Origin: Adenophora triphylla var. japonica
Taxonomy: Eukaryota; Streptophyta; Magnoliopsida; Asterales; Campanulaceae
Length of the DNA stretch: 64,000 bases
NCBI GenBank assembly: GCA_022495995.1
Contig: JAFEMH010005423.1
Coordinates: 99,661 to 163,660, forward strand
Direction of reading: 5' to 3'
Part shown: piece after piece, positions 31,768-42,417 of the stretch
Layout: each line of letters starts with the position of its first letter
How positions within the stretch are numbered: the stretch's first letter is position 1
Made by a program: the position numbers and the translations under genes
Notes under the pieces: generated by a model
Databases searched by the model: none
What the model was told of the DNA's origin: nothing
What the model saw: only the letters and a program-made list of their open reading frames with translations

Positions 31768-33929
31768 ATGGCACAAGAAAGGAAAAATCCAATTTTGGGG
31801 AGTTACTTTCTTGGAAAAGATTATCCCCGCGATGACCTCACTTTTGATAGGGACGCGCACATTTCTACTGCCGTTCGTGAAGGTTTGGTAAGAGCTTCTC
31901 TCTCAATTCTTGTTTCTTGTATTGCATTGCATTTGAATCCATGCTTTTTGAATCCCAATTTCATCAATGGCAGTTTTTCTATGTTTTTATCTAGAACTTG
32001 GTTCTATCTTGCATGCATCGATTTTGTGAAATTTTGTTGCTTGCTTGACGTTGCATTGTATGCGTATGAGTCCCCTACATATCATGGATTGTAGGAGAGG
32101 TTGATTCGGGTAGTCAAATGCATCTTTGGGCATGCTTTTCTTGTACGCATGCCAAGTGTTTGATGAATGCTTCAATGAGAAATTTCTTCTATTTCTTTGA
32201 ATTTTTGCCATGGGATGTTGTCTAATATTGCTCTTTTGCTTTTCCTCTGTTTTGCAGTCGTACAGGCCAACCAAAAATTGTCGTGGGAGTCCGAAATTGG
32301 CCAGAGCCTTGTGGGACAAAATCAAGGGCCTCAATGGGGTTCGAGCTAGGATGGCTCAAACGGGGCTTCTGACCTTTGTCGACAACATCCAAGGGATGAG
32401 GCGGACTCCCCAAGTTCTTCAGGCAATCCGGGAGAGGTGGTGGGATACTACTCACACCGTGCATCTGCGCTTCGGGGAAGCTACCATGACCCCGACAGAC
32501 TTTCTTGCTATTACGGGGCTAGAGTTCACCGGTGAGCCCCTTCCGAAGACTATGGGTTATAAGCCTGCGAGCCCAGCCGAGTGGAGGCGGTTGATTGGTT
32601 TTGCCCCTAACAAGGTTAAGGGGTTTGCTGCTGAGTTGTCACCTCTCCGGTCTCAGCTTGAGGCTTATGCGCTTAAGCCGAATGCGGATACTGATCGGTT
32701 GGTACAGGGCGCCCTTTGGTACATTCTGTCGGAGACTATTTTTGCGAACCACTCTTCTACGGCCCGTCTCTCCTTCTTAGGTTTGTTGGTTGATTTGGAT
32801 GATGTGAGGACTTATGATTGGGGCTCAGCGGGGCTGGCCTTCTGCTATCACGCCATGAACGAGGCGTGTAGGCATACCAAGGATTCTCTGTCAGGGTATT
32901 CTTATGCTTGGGAGGTATGCTCCTGAATCTGTCTCTGTCTTTTATCTATACTATTTGTCTGTATTTCGTACTTAATCTGTTCTATTTTCTTGTACAGATA
33001 TGGGGCTATGTCGTCTTTGGGTTGTACAAGTTTGAGTTGGAGAGTCGGGACCCTCTTTTTCCGAATATCAGGAGGTGGAGCCACCCCAATCGGAGTATTG
33101 ATGAGGAGGAGGATCAGGAGTGGACCCTGACAATTGCAGAGGCGCGGGCCATGTTGGACGCCTTTGAGTATGAGCGGCTGGGCCTTTACCCATGGACCTT
33201 GGTTGAACGGGAGGTTCACCGTGCTTGGGATGCCACTGCGATGCAGAGGATGTTGGTATCTCTGGAGGGGGATACCATGTATCTGGGCGAGCGAGTCTTC
33301 CCTCAGCATGGCAAAGGTTCACTGCCATATAGGGTGCCAGCGGATCCGCCGAGGGCGATGTACCCTACCCACTTCATTCCAGATGATGATTATGCCGATC
33401 TTGTGGAGGGTTGTGCGGCGACGACTCGTGTTGTCTGAGGAGCTTCCTATGCGGAATTCTTGCCTCGACTGATGGGTCCTCTTCCGATGGGTGCTAGGCG
33501 ATCTCTTGCTCGGGGTTCCACCTCTGCCTTCGCCTAAGGTTCGTCAGCCCCTAGCACTTCTTCCCATATCATATTCCCGAGGGTTACCGCCTTCTATCTG
33601 ATGTCTCCTCAGTACATTTATGTTCATACTATTTCACGTATTCGTTCATATAAGTGTATATGTCCGACTTTATCTGAACATCTCTTTTCTTTTGTTGTCA
33701 GATCACTATGTCCGCGGCTGATTACAATCGTGGGGCGAGCAAAATGGCGGGATTGATGTCCCTGGTGTCGGACCTGTCCGAGCGGCTGTTTTAGAAGGCG
33801 TCTTTGGCATCTTCGATGGTGGCCTCTGCGGTGACCCCGACTTGTGGAGCCAAGGGGTTGAGGAGGGACTGTAGCCCCAATGGTGGTGAAGGCGGAGGTG
33901 CCGGCGGCTCGAGTGACCTGATGGCTTGA
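31768..33929 (+). CDS. Plant mobile domain (PMD) protein, antisense gene of element F'
   Basis: Three exons splice in phase to 405 codons. Exon 1 is 31768-31887 (MAQERKNPILGSYFLGKDYP), donor TTG|GTAAGAG. Exon 2 is 32258-32914, acceptor TTTTGCAG. Exon 3 runs from 32998, acceptor TTGTACAG, to the TGA at 33436. The PMD blocks are RERWWDTTHTVHLRFGEATM, ITGLEFTGEPLP and YDWGSAGLAFCYHAMNEACR. After the TGA the same frame stays open to 33535. A further exon (33702, AADYNRGASKMAGLMSLVSD) meets a TAG at 33792, then is open to 33927. Both stops fit C-to-T changes (CGA, CAG), so the original protein was probably longer. PMD proteins of the MAIN type act in silencing and genome stability in plants; the role here is unknown. 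The donor of exon 3 is not clear. Confidence 0.85.
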
Positions 33930-34266
33930 TCCCCCTTTTCTCCCCCTTTTTTTTCTGAGGATTTGTAAATATTGGCCGTGTGGGCCCAGACAATTTTTCT
34001 TTTTCTTTGGTACCTGTTAGCATGTAGGGGCACAAAAACAACGGTTTTCTTAATTCCTAGTCCTAGGTCTAATTAGTTAATTTCTTTACTTTCTCGACTT
34101 CCGTGGTTGGGAATGAAATGGCCATTTAGGCCACAGTTTTGAGCTTGATTTTGGTGTTGCACTGCATATTGGGAACTGTACGCGCAGGTTTTTGAGACTT
34201 GCTTCGTCAAGTCGGGGCTAGATCATTTGTTTGTGCAGGACTGCTGCTGAATTTGCCGAAGCGATG
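33930..34266. other. Spacer after the PMD gene
   Basis: Pyrimidine-rich (CCCCCTTTTCTCCCCC), then AT-rich. No coding signal. Confidence 0.5.
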
Positions 34267-34299
34267 TGTCGCGCGGGACAAGGCATCTCGCGCGAGACA
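34267..34299. promoter_or_regulatory. Second palindrome pair of F', cut off from its gene by element D
   Basis: TGTCGCGCGGGACA (34267-34280) and ATCTCGCGCGAGACA (34285-34299). Element D begins at 34301. In element E the corresponding palindrome stands upstream of a second antisense gene. Confidence 0.5.
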
Positions 34300-34689
34300 C
34301 TGAATGAACGCTCGTCGAAATTAAATGTGAAAGATAATATGAATTATCATGGGAGTCGCCACGCCGTTTTTAAGGAAAACATTGAAAAACCTTTAAAGAG
34401 AATTTGGGTCTGGGGGTCAGGTTACGTGTTGGGAAGAACTTGAGAGTTCACCCAACACGCCTCGTCCGTAGACGAGTCTTTCTATGTTCAACATTCAAAA
34501 CATTCAAAAGTGTGTGCAATTGTGTGAGACATTATATGTAATAAAATGTATTTTAATGCTTTGATTTATTAATCAAAATGAGGGATTACAACTTGTGAGC
34601 CTTTTACTGTGGGAGGCCACATCCCACTTACAATTGATGAAATTGAGTTACAAGGAAATGGGCTGAGGCAGTCTGTCCAGGGCCACGGG

Positions 34690-34769
34690 TGTCATACGAC
34701 ATAGGACTGCTCAGGGCCTTGGGTGTCATGCGACACAGGATTACCCAGGAGCGTGGATATCGTATGACA
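34690..34769. promoter_or_regulatory. Three TGTC-N4-GACA repeats in LTR D
   Basis: TGTCATACGACA, TGTCATGCGACA and TATCGTATGACA, each followed by (T/C)AGGA, spaced 34 bp. The 5' LTR has the same series at about 44669-44745, with the first site damaged there and the third perfect. Confidence 0.5.
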
Positions 34770-36212
34770 CAGGATGCCCTGGTCAGACTGTCTCTATAAA
34801 GGGGGTGGACATGCCACCAATATCGCTCTAGCACTGAAAGAAGTAAAATAACAGTAACAAATGAGTATGGTGGGAGGATCATATGGCTTTGTTGGCCAAA
34901 TGTGAATGATGGGCCATCACCTCCTAACTCAAACAAAGAGGTAAACTGTAACAATGAAGAGGCTGAAATTAAAAGAGTATTGTGGGAAGGTCATGGGGTT
35001 TTGGTGACCCAATGTGAATAATCACATCTCTCGGGTCACAAATCAAAGAACCCTCGCTTCCTAACTCAACAGAAATGATCCAACACATTCAGAAACCACG
35101 GGGGAAGGGGTCTACACTCAGATGAGTGTGAATATAGATGGTTCACACTCATCTTTGTGTTTAAATCACAAACAACATGCTCAAGCCATTGCACAGATAA
35201 AACATACGAATCGGAGCATGAATATCATAACTATAACCCACGGCAGAGCAACATCCAGTTACAGATTAATAGCTTATGAACGAACAGAGCAATGACATGA
35301 GATGATTAAACAGAGAAAGGGATGAAGAGCGAGATTAGAGATTACCCTCGTAGATCCACACTTCCTATACCACGTCGGTATAGGAAGTCTTCAAATCGGC
35401 TCCAGCAGTCGGACTGGAACTCTCAGATAGACCGAAGAACTGAGGTCTTATTTTGGTGAAGACCTGAAAATGGACCGGCCTGAGATTGAGCTAGGTGGTG
35501 GGCTTGGCCGGAGAAGGAGAACCCAGCTGAAGGCCTCTGTTGTGGGTCAAAGGAGAGAGCGGATAGGAGGTTTTGAAAGGTGGATTGGGTCGGCTTATTG
35601 ACTAGAGAGAGAGCCGGTGAGGGAGGCGATCTGAGGACGAGCTATGGTGGTGAGGGGGCCGTGTTTGCTTATAGAGAGAGAGAAAATAGAATCGGTGATG
35701 AAGGTTGATTGAGCTCATCACCGGCAAATGGGTTGGTGATTTAGGGAGTGGGATTCGATGGAGAACAGTGAGAAGGATGCTCCCGCCGATTTAGAGGGAG
35801 AGGGCGATGATGGAGGACGCCTTGGGTTGCCGGTGAGGTCGCCGACGAATGGGCTTGGAGATATGGAATGGTGAGGAAACTGTTTTGGGCTAGGGAGAGA
35901 ACGGTGGTTGTTTGGGGTTGTCGGCCGTTTGAAAGGGATTAGGTTGTTGAATATGACGGAGGGAGAGCTTGGTTTGCCGGTGAAGGACGATTGTTTTGGT
36001 GAGGAAGAAGACTGGGGAGGGGACTCTGTTATTGCCCGGCTAGAGAGAGAGAGAGAGAGAGAGAGTGGTCTCTGTGCATTTTTGTGAGAGAGAGAAAGTG
36101 GGTGTATTCCTTAGAGAGGAAGAATGAGCGTTCCCACTTTTTCGTGTCTGTCCCCCCCCCTTCCAAATGGGATATTATCCCTTTATTTAATACTGATTTG
36201 GAATTGGTTTGG

Positions 36213-36228
36213 GGTGTCGTCCGACACC
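36213..36228. promoter_or_regulatory. GGTGTC-N4-GACACC palindrome in U3 of LTR D
   Basis: Lies 150-160 bp from the LTR start and about 25 bp upstream (minus strand) of TATTAAATAAAGGG, a TATA-like stretch. LTR C has the same arms with a different spacer at 15580-15595. Confidence 0.5.
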
Positions 36229-36375
36229 GATCCTTTTACTGGCAGAGTGGGCCGAAAGGAGGCAGGCCCAAATCTAATGAATAATAATAACAATGGGCCC
36301 AAAGATGAATGAATTTAAATGAGCCCAAAAATAAAAGCATACCCAAAAACACGAGTTCGGGTCGGGGTACTCACA

Positions 36376-36390
36376 GAGCCCCTCGGAGAC
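36376..36390 (-). other. Polypurine tract of element D
   Basis: Minus strand CCGAGGGGCTC directly before the LTR. Confidence 0.75.
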
Positions 36391-36464
36391 GTCGCTTCCA
36401 CGGGAAGTGGGGTCGTCGACAAAAATGAGAATCCCGAGCCGGACACGAACGGCGGGGGAGAAAG

Positions 36465-36667
36465 ATGACCAAGATGGTCAAGTGGCTGGACCTCTTATGA
36501 AAAGGATTCCTACGTATCCCATGGGGGAATCAAGCCAAATCGTAGTTCAATAAAGATGGACGTTTGCGTCCCGGGGAAATCGACCATGATGGTCATGCGA
36601 CTGGACCTTTTATGAAAAGGATTCCTACGTATCCCGTGGGGGAATCAAGCCGAATCGTAGTTCAACA
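36465..36667 (-). repeat. Duplicated segment with ACTACG/ACGTAGG motif
   Basis: Two copies (about 36465-36552 and 36580-36667) share GACCTNTTATGAAAAGGATTCCTACGTATCCC..GGGGGAATCAAGCC and CGTAGTTCAA. The stem CTACG/CGTAG brackets each. Confidence 0.8.
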
Positions 36668-36699
36668 AAGAGGTGGCGCCAATGAAAGGCCACGGGCTT

Positions 36700-38432
36700 T
36701 GTACCCAAAAGTGACTGTTCCAAGGGGAGTCACCCCGAAGATTGACTGTTCCAAGGGTAGTCACCCCGAAAGGTTGACTGTTCCAAGGGGAGTCACCCCG
36801 AAGATTGGACTGTTCCAAGGGGAGTCATCCCGAAGATTGACTGTTCCAAGGGGAGTCACCCCGAGGATTTGACTGTTTCGATAGGGAGTCACCCAAGGAT
36901 TTGACTGTTTCGATGGAGAGTCACCCGAGGATTTGACGGTTTCGATGGGGAGTCACCCGAGAATTTGACTGTTTCGATGGGGAGTCACCCGAAGATTTGA
37001 CTGTTTCGATGGGGAGTCACCCCGGAGATGGGTGTTTGCACCCGAGATTGACTGTTCCAAGGGGAGTCACCCCGGAGATGGGTGTTTGCACCCGAGATTG
37101 ACTGTTCCAAGGGGAGTCACCCCGAAGATGGGTGTTTGCACCCGAGATTGACTGTTCCAAGGGGAGTCACCCCGAAGATGGGTGTTTGCACCCGAGATTG
37201 ACTGTTCCAAGGGGAGTCACCCCGAAGATGGGTGTTTGCACCCGAGATTGATCGTTCCAAGGGAGTCACCCGAAGATGGGTGTTTGCACCCGAGATTGGC
37301 TTGTTCCAAGGGGAGTCACCCCGAAGATGGGTGTTTTCACCCGAGATTGATGGTTCCAAGGGGAGTCACCCCGAAGATGGGTGTTTGCACCCGAGATTGA
37401 CTGTTCCAAGGGGAGTCACCCCGAAGATGGGTGTTTGCACCCGAGATTGACTGTTCCCAGGGGAGTCACCCCGATGATGGGTGTTTGCACCCGAGATTGA
37501 CTGTTCCAAAGGGAGTCACCCCGAAGATGGGTGTTTGCACCCGAGATTGATTGTTCCAAGGGGAGTCACCCCGAAGATGGGTGTTTGCACCCGAGATTGA
37601 CTGTTCCAAGGAGAGTCACCCCGAAAATTGACTGTTCCAAGGGGAGTCACCCCGAAGATTGACTTTTTCTTTGGGAGTCACCCGTGAATTTGACTTTTTC
37701 TTTGGGAGTCACCCGCGAATTTGACTTTTTCTTTGGGAGTCACCCGCGATTTGACTTTTTCTTTGGGAGTCACCCGCGATTTTGACTTTTTCTTTGGGAG
37801 TCACCCGCGAATTTGACTTTTTCTTTGGGAGTCACCCGCGAATTTGACTTTTTCTTTGGGTGTCACCCGCGATTTTGACTTTTTCTTTGGAAGTCACCCG
37901 CGATTTGACTTTTTATTTGGGAGTCACCAGCGATTTTGACTTTTTCTTTGTGAATCACCCGCGATTTTGACTTTTTCTTTGGGAGTCACCCGCGATTTGA
38001 CTTTTTCTTTGGGAGTCACCCGCGAATTTGACTTTTTCTTTGGGAGTCACCCGCGAATTTGACTTTTTCTTTGGGAGTCACCCGCGATTTTGACTTTTTC
38101 TTTGGGAGTCACCCGCGAATTTGACTTTTTCTTTGGGAGTCACCCGCGAATTTGACTTTTTCTTTGGGAGTCACCCGCGATTTGTCTTTTTCTTTGGGAG
38201 TCACCCGCGATTTGACTTTTTCTTTGGGAGTCACCCGCGAATTTGACTTTTTCTTTTTGAGTCACCCGCGAATTTGACTTTTTCTTTGGGAGTCACCCGC
38301 GAATTTGACTTTTTCTTTGGAGTCGCCCGCGATTTTGACTTTTTCTTTGGGAGTCACCCGCAAATTTGACTTTTTCTTTGGGAGTCACCCGCGAATTTGA
38401 CTTTTTCTTTGGGAGTCACCCGCGAATTTGAG
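36700..38432 (-). repeat. Hierarchical 31-bp and 50-bp tandem array of element D
   Basis: Three zones share GGGAGTCACCC. 36710-37025 has 31-bp units (GACTGTTCCAAGGGGAGTCA). 37026-37610 has about 12 units of 50 bp, being the 31-bp unit plus a 19-bp piece with the hairpin GGGTGTTTGCACCC. 37640-38432 has about 25 units of 31 bp (GACTTTTTCTTTGGGAGTCA). The array sits near the 3' LTR, the usual place of such arrays in Tat/Ogre elements. No coding role is likely. Confidence 0.93.
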
Positions 38433-38829
38433 AAAACAAGGGCGTTTGTACCCGAGAGAAGTGAGAACGTATGGTGCCTCAAACCGAGAAGGATATTGAT
38501 GCTTTCGGAAAAGTAATTGACTGAGATATGCTTTCATACCTGTGCTGTGCTTACCTGTAGCTGCTGGAGGGACTGAAGGTACGGCTGATGATTGTGGAGG
38601 GTTGTAGCTGCCGGAGGGCCTTATATCACTGTTGTTGATGATGAACGGTACGGACCCGAGAATTTTTGGCAAGAGGGGTGGACCCCATGATTCTTTGTCT
38701 TGATGGTTGGACCCGCTGATTCTTTGGACTTGAGGGATGGTTTGCCATGCAAGGGACAGTCTTTTGTGAATGATCTTCCATCCACTCATGGAGACTCGGA
38801 TAAAGACGTGCCAGTGCAGCAGGCTTTGA
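38433..38829. other. Spacer between the two arrays of element D
   Basis: Non-coding. Contains partial repeats around GATTCTTTGNCTTGA. Confidence 0.5.
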
Positions 38830-39475
38830 TGAAGACGTGCCCATGAGAAAGGGCTTTTGGTGAAGATTCGCCCATGAGAACGGGCTTTTTGAGATGATTT
38901 GCCCATGAGAACGGGCTTTTTGGTGATGAACTGCCCATAAGGACGGGCTCTTGATAATGATCTGCCCATGAGAACGGGCTTTTTGTGAAGATCTGCCCAT
39001 GAGAACGGGCTCTTGATGATGAAGCGCCCTTGAGAATGGGGTCTTGGAGATGGTTTGCCCTTGAGAATGGGCTCTTGGAGATAGTTTGCCCTTGAGAATG
39101 GGCTCTTGGAGATGGTTTGCCCTTGAGAATGGATTCTGAATGAAGATCTGCCCGTGAGAACGAGCTCTTGATAATGATCTGCCTATGAGAATGGGCTTTT
39201 TGTGAAGATCTGCCCATGAGAACGGGCTTTTGACGATGATGCGCCCATGAGAACGGGCTCTTGATGATGAGCTGCCCGTGGGAAGGGGCTCTTGGTAATG
39301 ATCTGCCCGTGGGAATGGGCTCTTGAGGATGAAGCGCCCTTGAGAATGGACTTTTTGGTGAAGGTTTGCCCTTGAGAAGGGGCTCTTGGAGATGGTTTGT
39401 TGTGTGGAACTTGCTTTGATGATTTGCCCATGAGAACGGGCTTTTGATGATGATTTGCCCATGAGGATGGGCTTT
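38830..39475 (-). repeat. Second 31-bp tandem array of element D
   Basis: About 21 units. GCCCATGAGAACGGGC, an inverted repeat with GCCC/GGGC arms, recurs at 38839, 38870, 38901, 38932, 38964 and 38995, steps of 31-32. The variant GCCCTTGAGAATGGGC keeps the stem. Long minus-strand frames here (up to 278 codons) come from the repeat. Confidence 0.92.
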
Positions 39476-41175
39476 TGATGGTGAGGCTAAAGAGCCCTAA
39501 TGCTTGGAGATTGAAGCAGCTGAAACTTTTTTCGACGAGCATTGCTTGGAGACTGAGGTAGCTAAGGCTCTTTCAGATGATACTGATAAGTCTTAAGAAG
39601 AGACTTATGAAGATGATGAAGGCAGAATATGCCACCTGCAAGATTTGAACTCTTTGTCCAGATTGTGATTCGAGGAGCAATCCCCATGATCAGATTATGA
39701 TCACCTGATTATTGTACCCTGTGGGGGGAAAACACAACACTCTAGACACTTTACATTTTATTCAATTATTGAAATTTTGCTTATGCATTATTAATTTTTT
39801 GTTGAACAAGTCCATCTCAGCTGGGGATGGAAGGGAAGTGAGGTTTTTTGCAAGGCTTGACAAGCGGATATGTATATAGCAATTATGCTATGGTGGATTT
39901 ATGGTGTGATGACTGTGTATATGATGATGTGTGGGTTGGACCCTCTCCCATGAGGTGGGGAAATGTATGAGTGATGGTGTATGGATGGTGCAGCCTAGGC
40001 AAGTCGGGGATGCTCCCGGGAGTACTGGTGGCAGCAGGTTGATTGTTGCTGATAAGAATAATGGTGTATCGCGCACCTGAGACGGCGAGCAGCAGAGCAT
40101 GTGTAGATAATGATCCCGGCTTTGAAGGGATGACTAGGCGAAGCCCCAGATCTTGATGAGGTGACCATGGCGAATCCCCAGTTGATGATGCAAAGCAAAC
40201 CCGGAGGGGGTCTGGTAAAGAGAGCCTGAGAGAATAGCTTAACAAAAGCCCCAGCTTGAGGAAATTTCATGCGGCTTTATCGCAGACAGAGTCATCTTGT
40301 GGCCGAGGAGGCGACCCATCTTTTCAAATCGCAGTCAATCAGTCACTGGACAAGACTCGAAAATGTATATGTGCAGGGGTACAATTTTCGAAGGTGGGAA
40401 TGGATCCCGAATTCGTGTATGACACTCTCGCTTTTGGGTCTGACACTTTTGGGAGAGTATAACATTGCAAGGTGTGGAAAAGTGTATGGAAGCCCCTGCA
40501 GACAGAAAGACAGTGTTTGGCCCTATTTTCCTATGATGTAGAAAGAGAAGACTTGTCGAGACACTTGAAAACCTGTCTTATTCGTGATGATCACAAGGCT
40601 GCTTAAAACCCTTTATTGATGTTCGGGTTATTCAAACACTAATCCTGATATGGACAAATATTTTGATTAATCACAAGGAGAAAACCAACTGATATCGAGA
40701 ATCAAACTCGAAAGGATGGAAAGTGTATAGGGGCGGTCCTTGATGAGACCGGATTTTCCAAGATTTGTTTGTGATTTCGACCGGACCAATTTTGGTTGCC
40801 TACGTTCCCCTCCTGACGAGGAGCTCAGGTTGCCGTAGTTCGGGCGAGTCCCGATTGAAAAGAGAACGAATGTTGAAATTTGAGGATCTTTGAGGATTTT
40901 TTCCGAGGATTGGAGGATTGGAAAGCATTTCCTCCTGGAGTGTCGATGAAAGACACGGATGCGAAGCCCCAGTGGGACATCCACGGCAAGTGTTTGCGGA
41001 GGAGAAATGAAATATGCTCGCATGAAGTGTCAAAGGGAAGGATTGAATTTGCACAATCTTTGATTGATGATCTTTTGAGCCGAGATGGATTTGGATCCGA
41101 TTTAAGCAAGCAACGAAGCATTAATGTGATTTAGATCTCGAGGACATTTGAATGAAATTACTATCCGGTAGGGAC
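39476..41175 (-). other. Element D, region without recognised genes
   Basis: No domain is found on either strand. The CCTACGT (40799) to CGTAGTTC (40841) pair is the minus-strand form of the motif that in E follows the integrase end, so the lost pol would have ended just above it. 40256-40541 and 40667-41134 hold short open frames on both strands without known motifs. Confidence 0.5.
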
Positions 41176-41179
41176 TGTA

Positions 41180-41480
41180 GCTGGGTTTCCGGGCTTCGAT
41201 CGGCCATCGGGTAATTTTGGAAGTGGATGACCTCTTAAGATGAGAGGTCGGCTAGGCCTTTTACTGACTGAACCTCTAAAGATGAGAGGTTGGCTTGCAG
41301 GGATATGTTTGGGATTTCTAAGGTAAGGGAATTGATTACCTCTAAGAATGAGAGGTCCAAATTGGCTTTGCCAAGGGTAAAGGTAATGGTAAGGGAATAT
41401 CCTCTAAAATTGAGAGGACGGCTCGGGATTGGTTAAGGAAATGGGAATATCCTCTAAAATCGAGAGGATGGCTTGGGATT
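41180..41480. repeat. Five diverged hairpin repeats CCTCT-N-AGAGG
   Basis: Each unit has CCTCT(T/A)A(A/G)(A/G)AT(G/T)GAGAGG or close forms (about 41230, 41272, 41339, 41399, 41450), separated by 40-70 bp and followed by GGCT(T/C)GG(G/C). The stem is kept although the loop varies. Confidence 0.7.
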
Positions 41481-41559
41481 GATTTAAGGTAATGGTGAGA
41501 GGAAGTCCAAGCTATCGAGAACTTTTGCGAATCTTGCGAGAATTCGGGCTCCTTTTTGA

Positions 41560-41815
41560 TCATTGGAGAGCCTCTTGAGAAGTCGGGAACTTTTGCTGAA
41601 TTGTGAGGATCGACAGTCCTTCTTTTAAAAAGCCTCCTGAGACGTTGAGGACTCTTACTGAATTGTGAGGATTTAAAATCCTTCTTTTGATAACTTGGGA
41701 GGCTTCCTGAGGAGCTTAGGATTATATCTGAGATTGTGAGGATTCAAAATCCTTCTTTTGAGAATTTGGAAGGCTTCCTGAGGAGCTGAGGATTATATTT
41801 GTCCTTCCTTCATGA
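41560..41815. repeat. Three to four diverged repeats of about 80 bp
   Basis: Shared parts are GTGAGGATTCAAAATCCTTC, TTTTGA, GGAGGCTTCCTGAGGAGCT and GAGGATT. GGATTCAAAATCC and GGCTTCCTGAGGAGC each form small stems. Confidence 0.75.
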
Positions 41816-42417
41816 CTTGAATATTTTGTGCACCGCCGATTCTCGAAGCTAACTTCTTGGCATTGCTTGGACTTCTCTTAGAAAAGACGATGGCTAAACA
41901 GGGTTTCAAAACATGCCAATCTTGAAATGAAAAGATATTATTTGGTGAGGGGGAGGTAATGGCTTCCCTAGGGTGAAAGGCTTCAACCGCAATCCCTACC
42001 GGATGACCTAAACGAGATTAAGGCTTCATTGCTTGCTTAAGCTTAATTGAGGAAGATTCATGCAAATTCGTTGAGCAACGAGATGATGAGGATGATGAAA
42101 GAGATGTGAGCATATGAGATGCAAGATGGGGAGTTGGTAAGCCCCAATTTGAGAAGGATATCAATTGATTTTCTCACTCCGATTAATTTAAACATGAGTC
42201 ATTTCAAGGCATTAGTGGTTGAGCAGCACAAGTGATCATTTGGAATAAGACCATTTCAATCGAGTGTAACGCGGGTGTGCTAGTAATGTCTCGAGTCTAG
42301 CAAGAAGAGAAACAAAGATTTTTATTACTGTAAAGCAAAACTCGGTCCAACTTGGACTTTAATGTAGTCGTGTCCAACAAATGACATTCTAGATCCTACG
42401 AGGACTGATCGACTGCA

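Larger units (their letters stand above)
34301..36375 (-). mobile_element. 3' LTR of element D, 2075 bp
   Basis: Minus strand TGTGAGTACCCC at 36375 to ...GTTCATTCA at 34301. The first 1.5 kb from 34301 matches 44278-45824 closely, mostly with C/T and G/A differences. A polypurine tract at 36376 shows it is the 3' LTR. The PBS-like GTGGCGACTCCC is at 34351-34362. Palindromes TGTC-N4-GACA are at 34690, 34724 and 36215, with a one-mismatch copy at 34758. A (GA)n run is at 36044-36064. Confidence 0.88.

Noticed and set aside
34783..34795. TATA box CTCTATAAAGGG on the plus strand of LTR D
   Set aside because: LTR D is read on the minus strand and no plus-strand gene follows.
36700..39475. 31-bp repeats resembling a CRISPR array
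   Set aside because: Units are directly adjacent with no unique spacers, no cas genes, and the context is a plant retrotransposon.
38385..39542. Minus-strand open frames of 119-278 codons
   Set aside because: They are products of the stop-free 31-bp array. All three frames are open and the predicted peptides are pure repeats.
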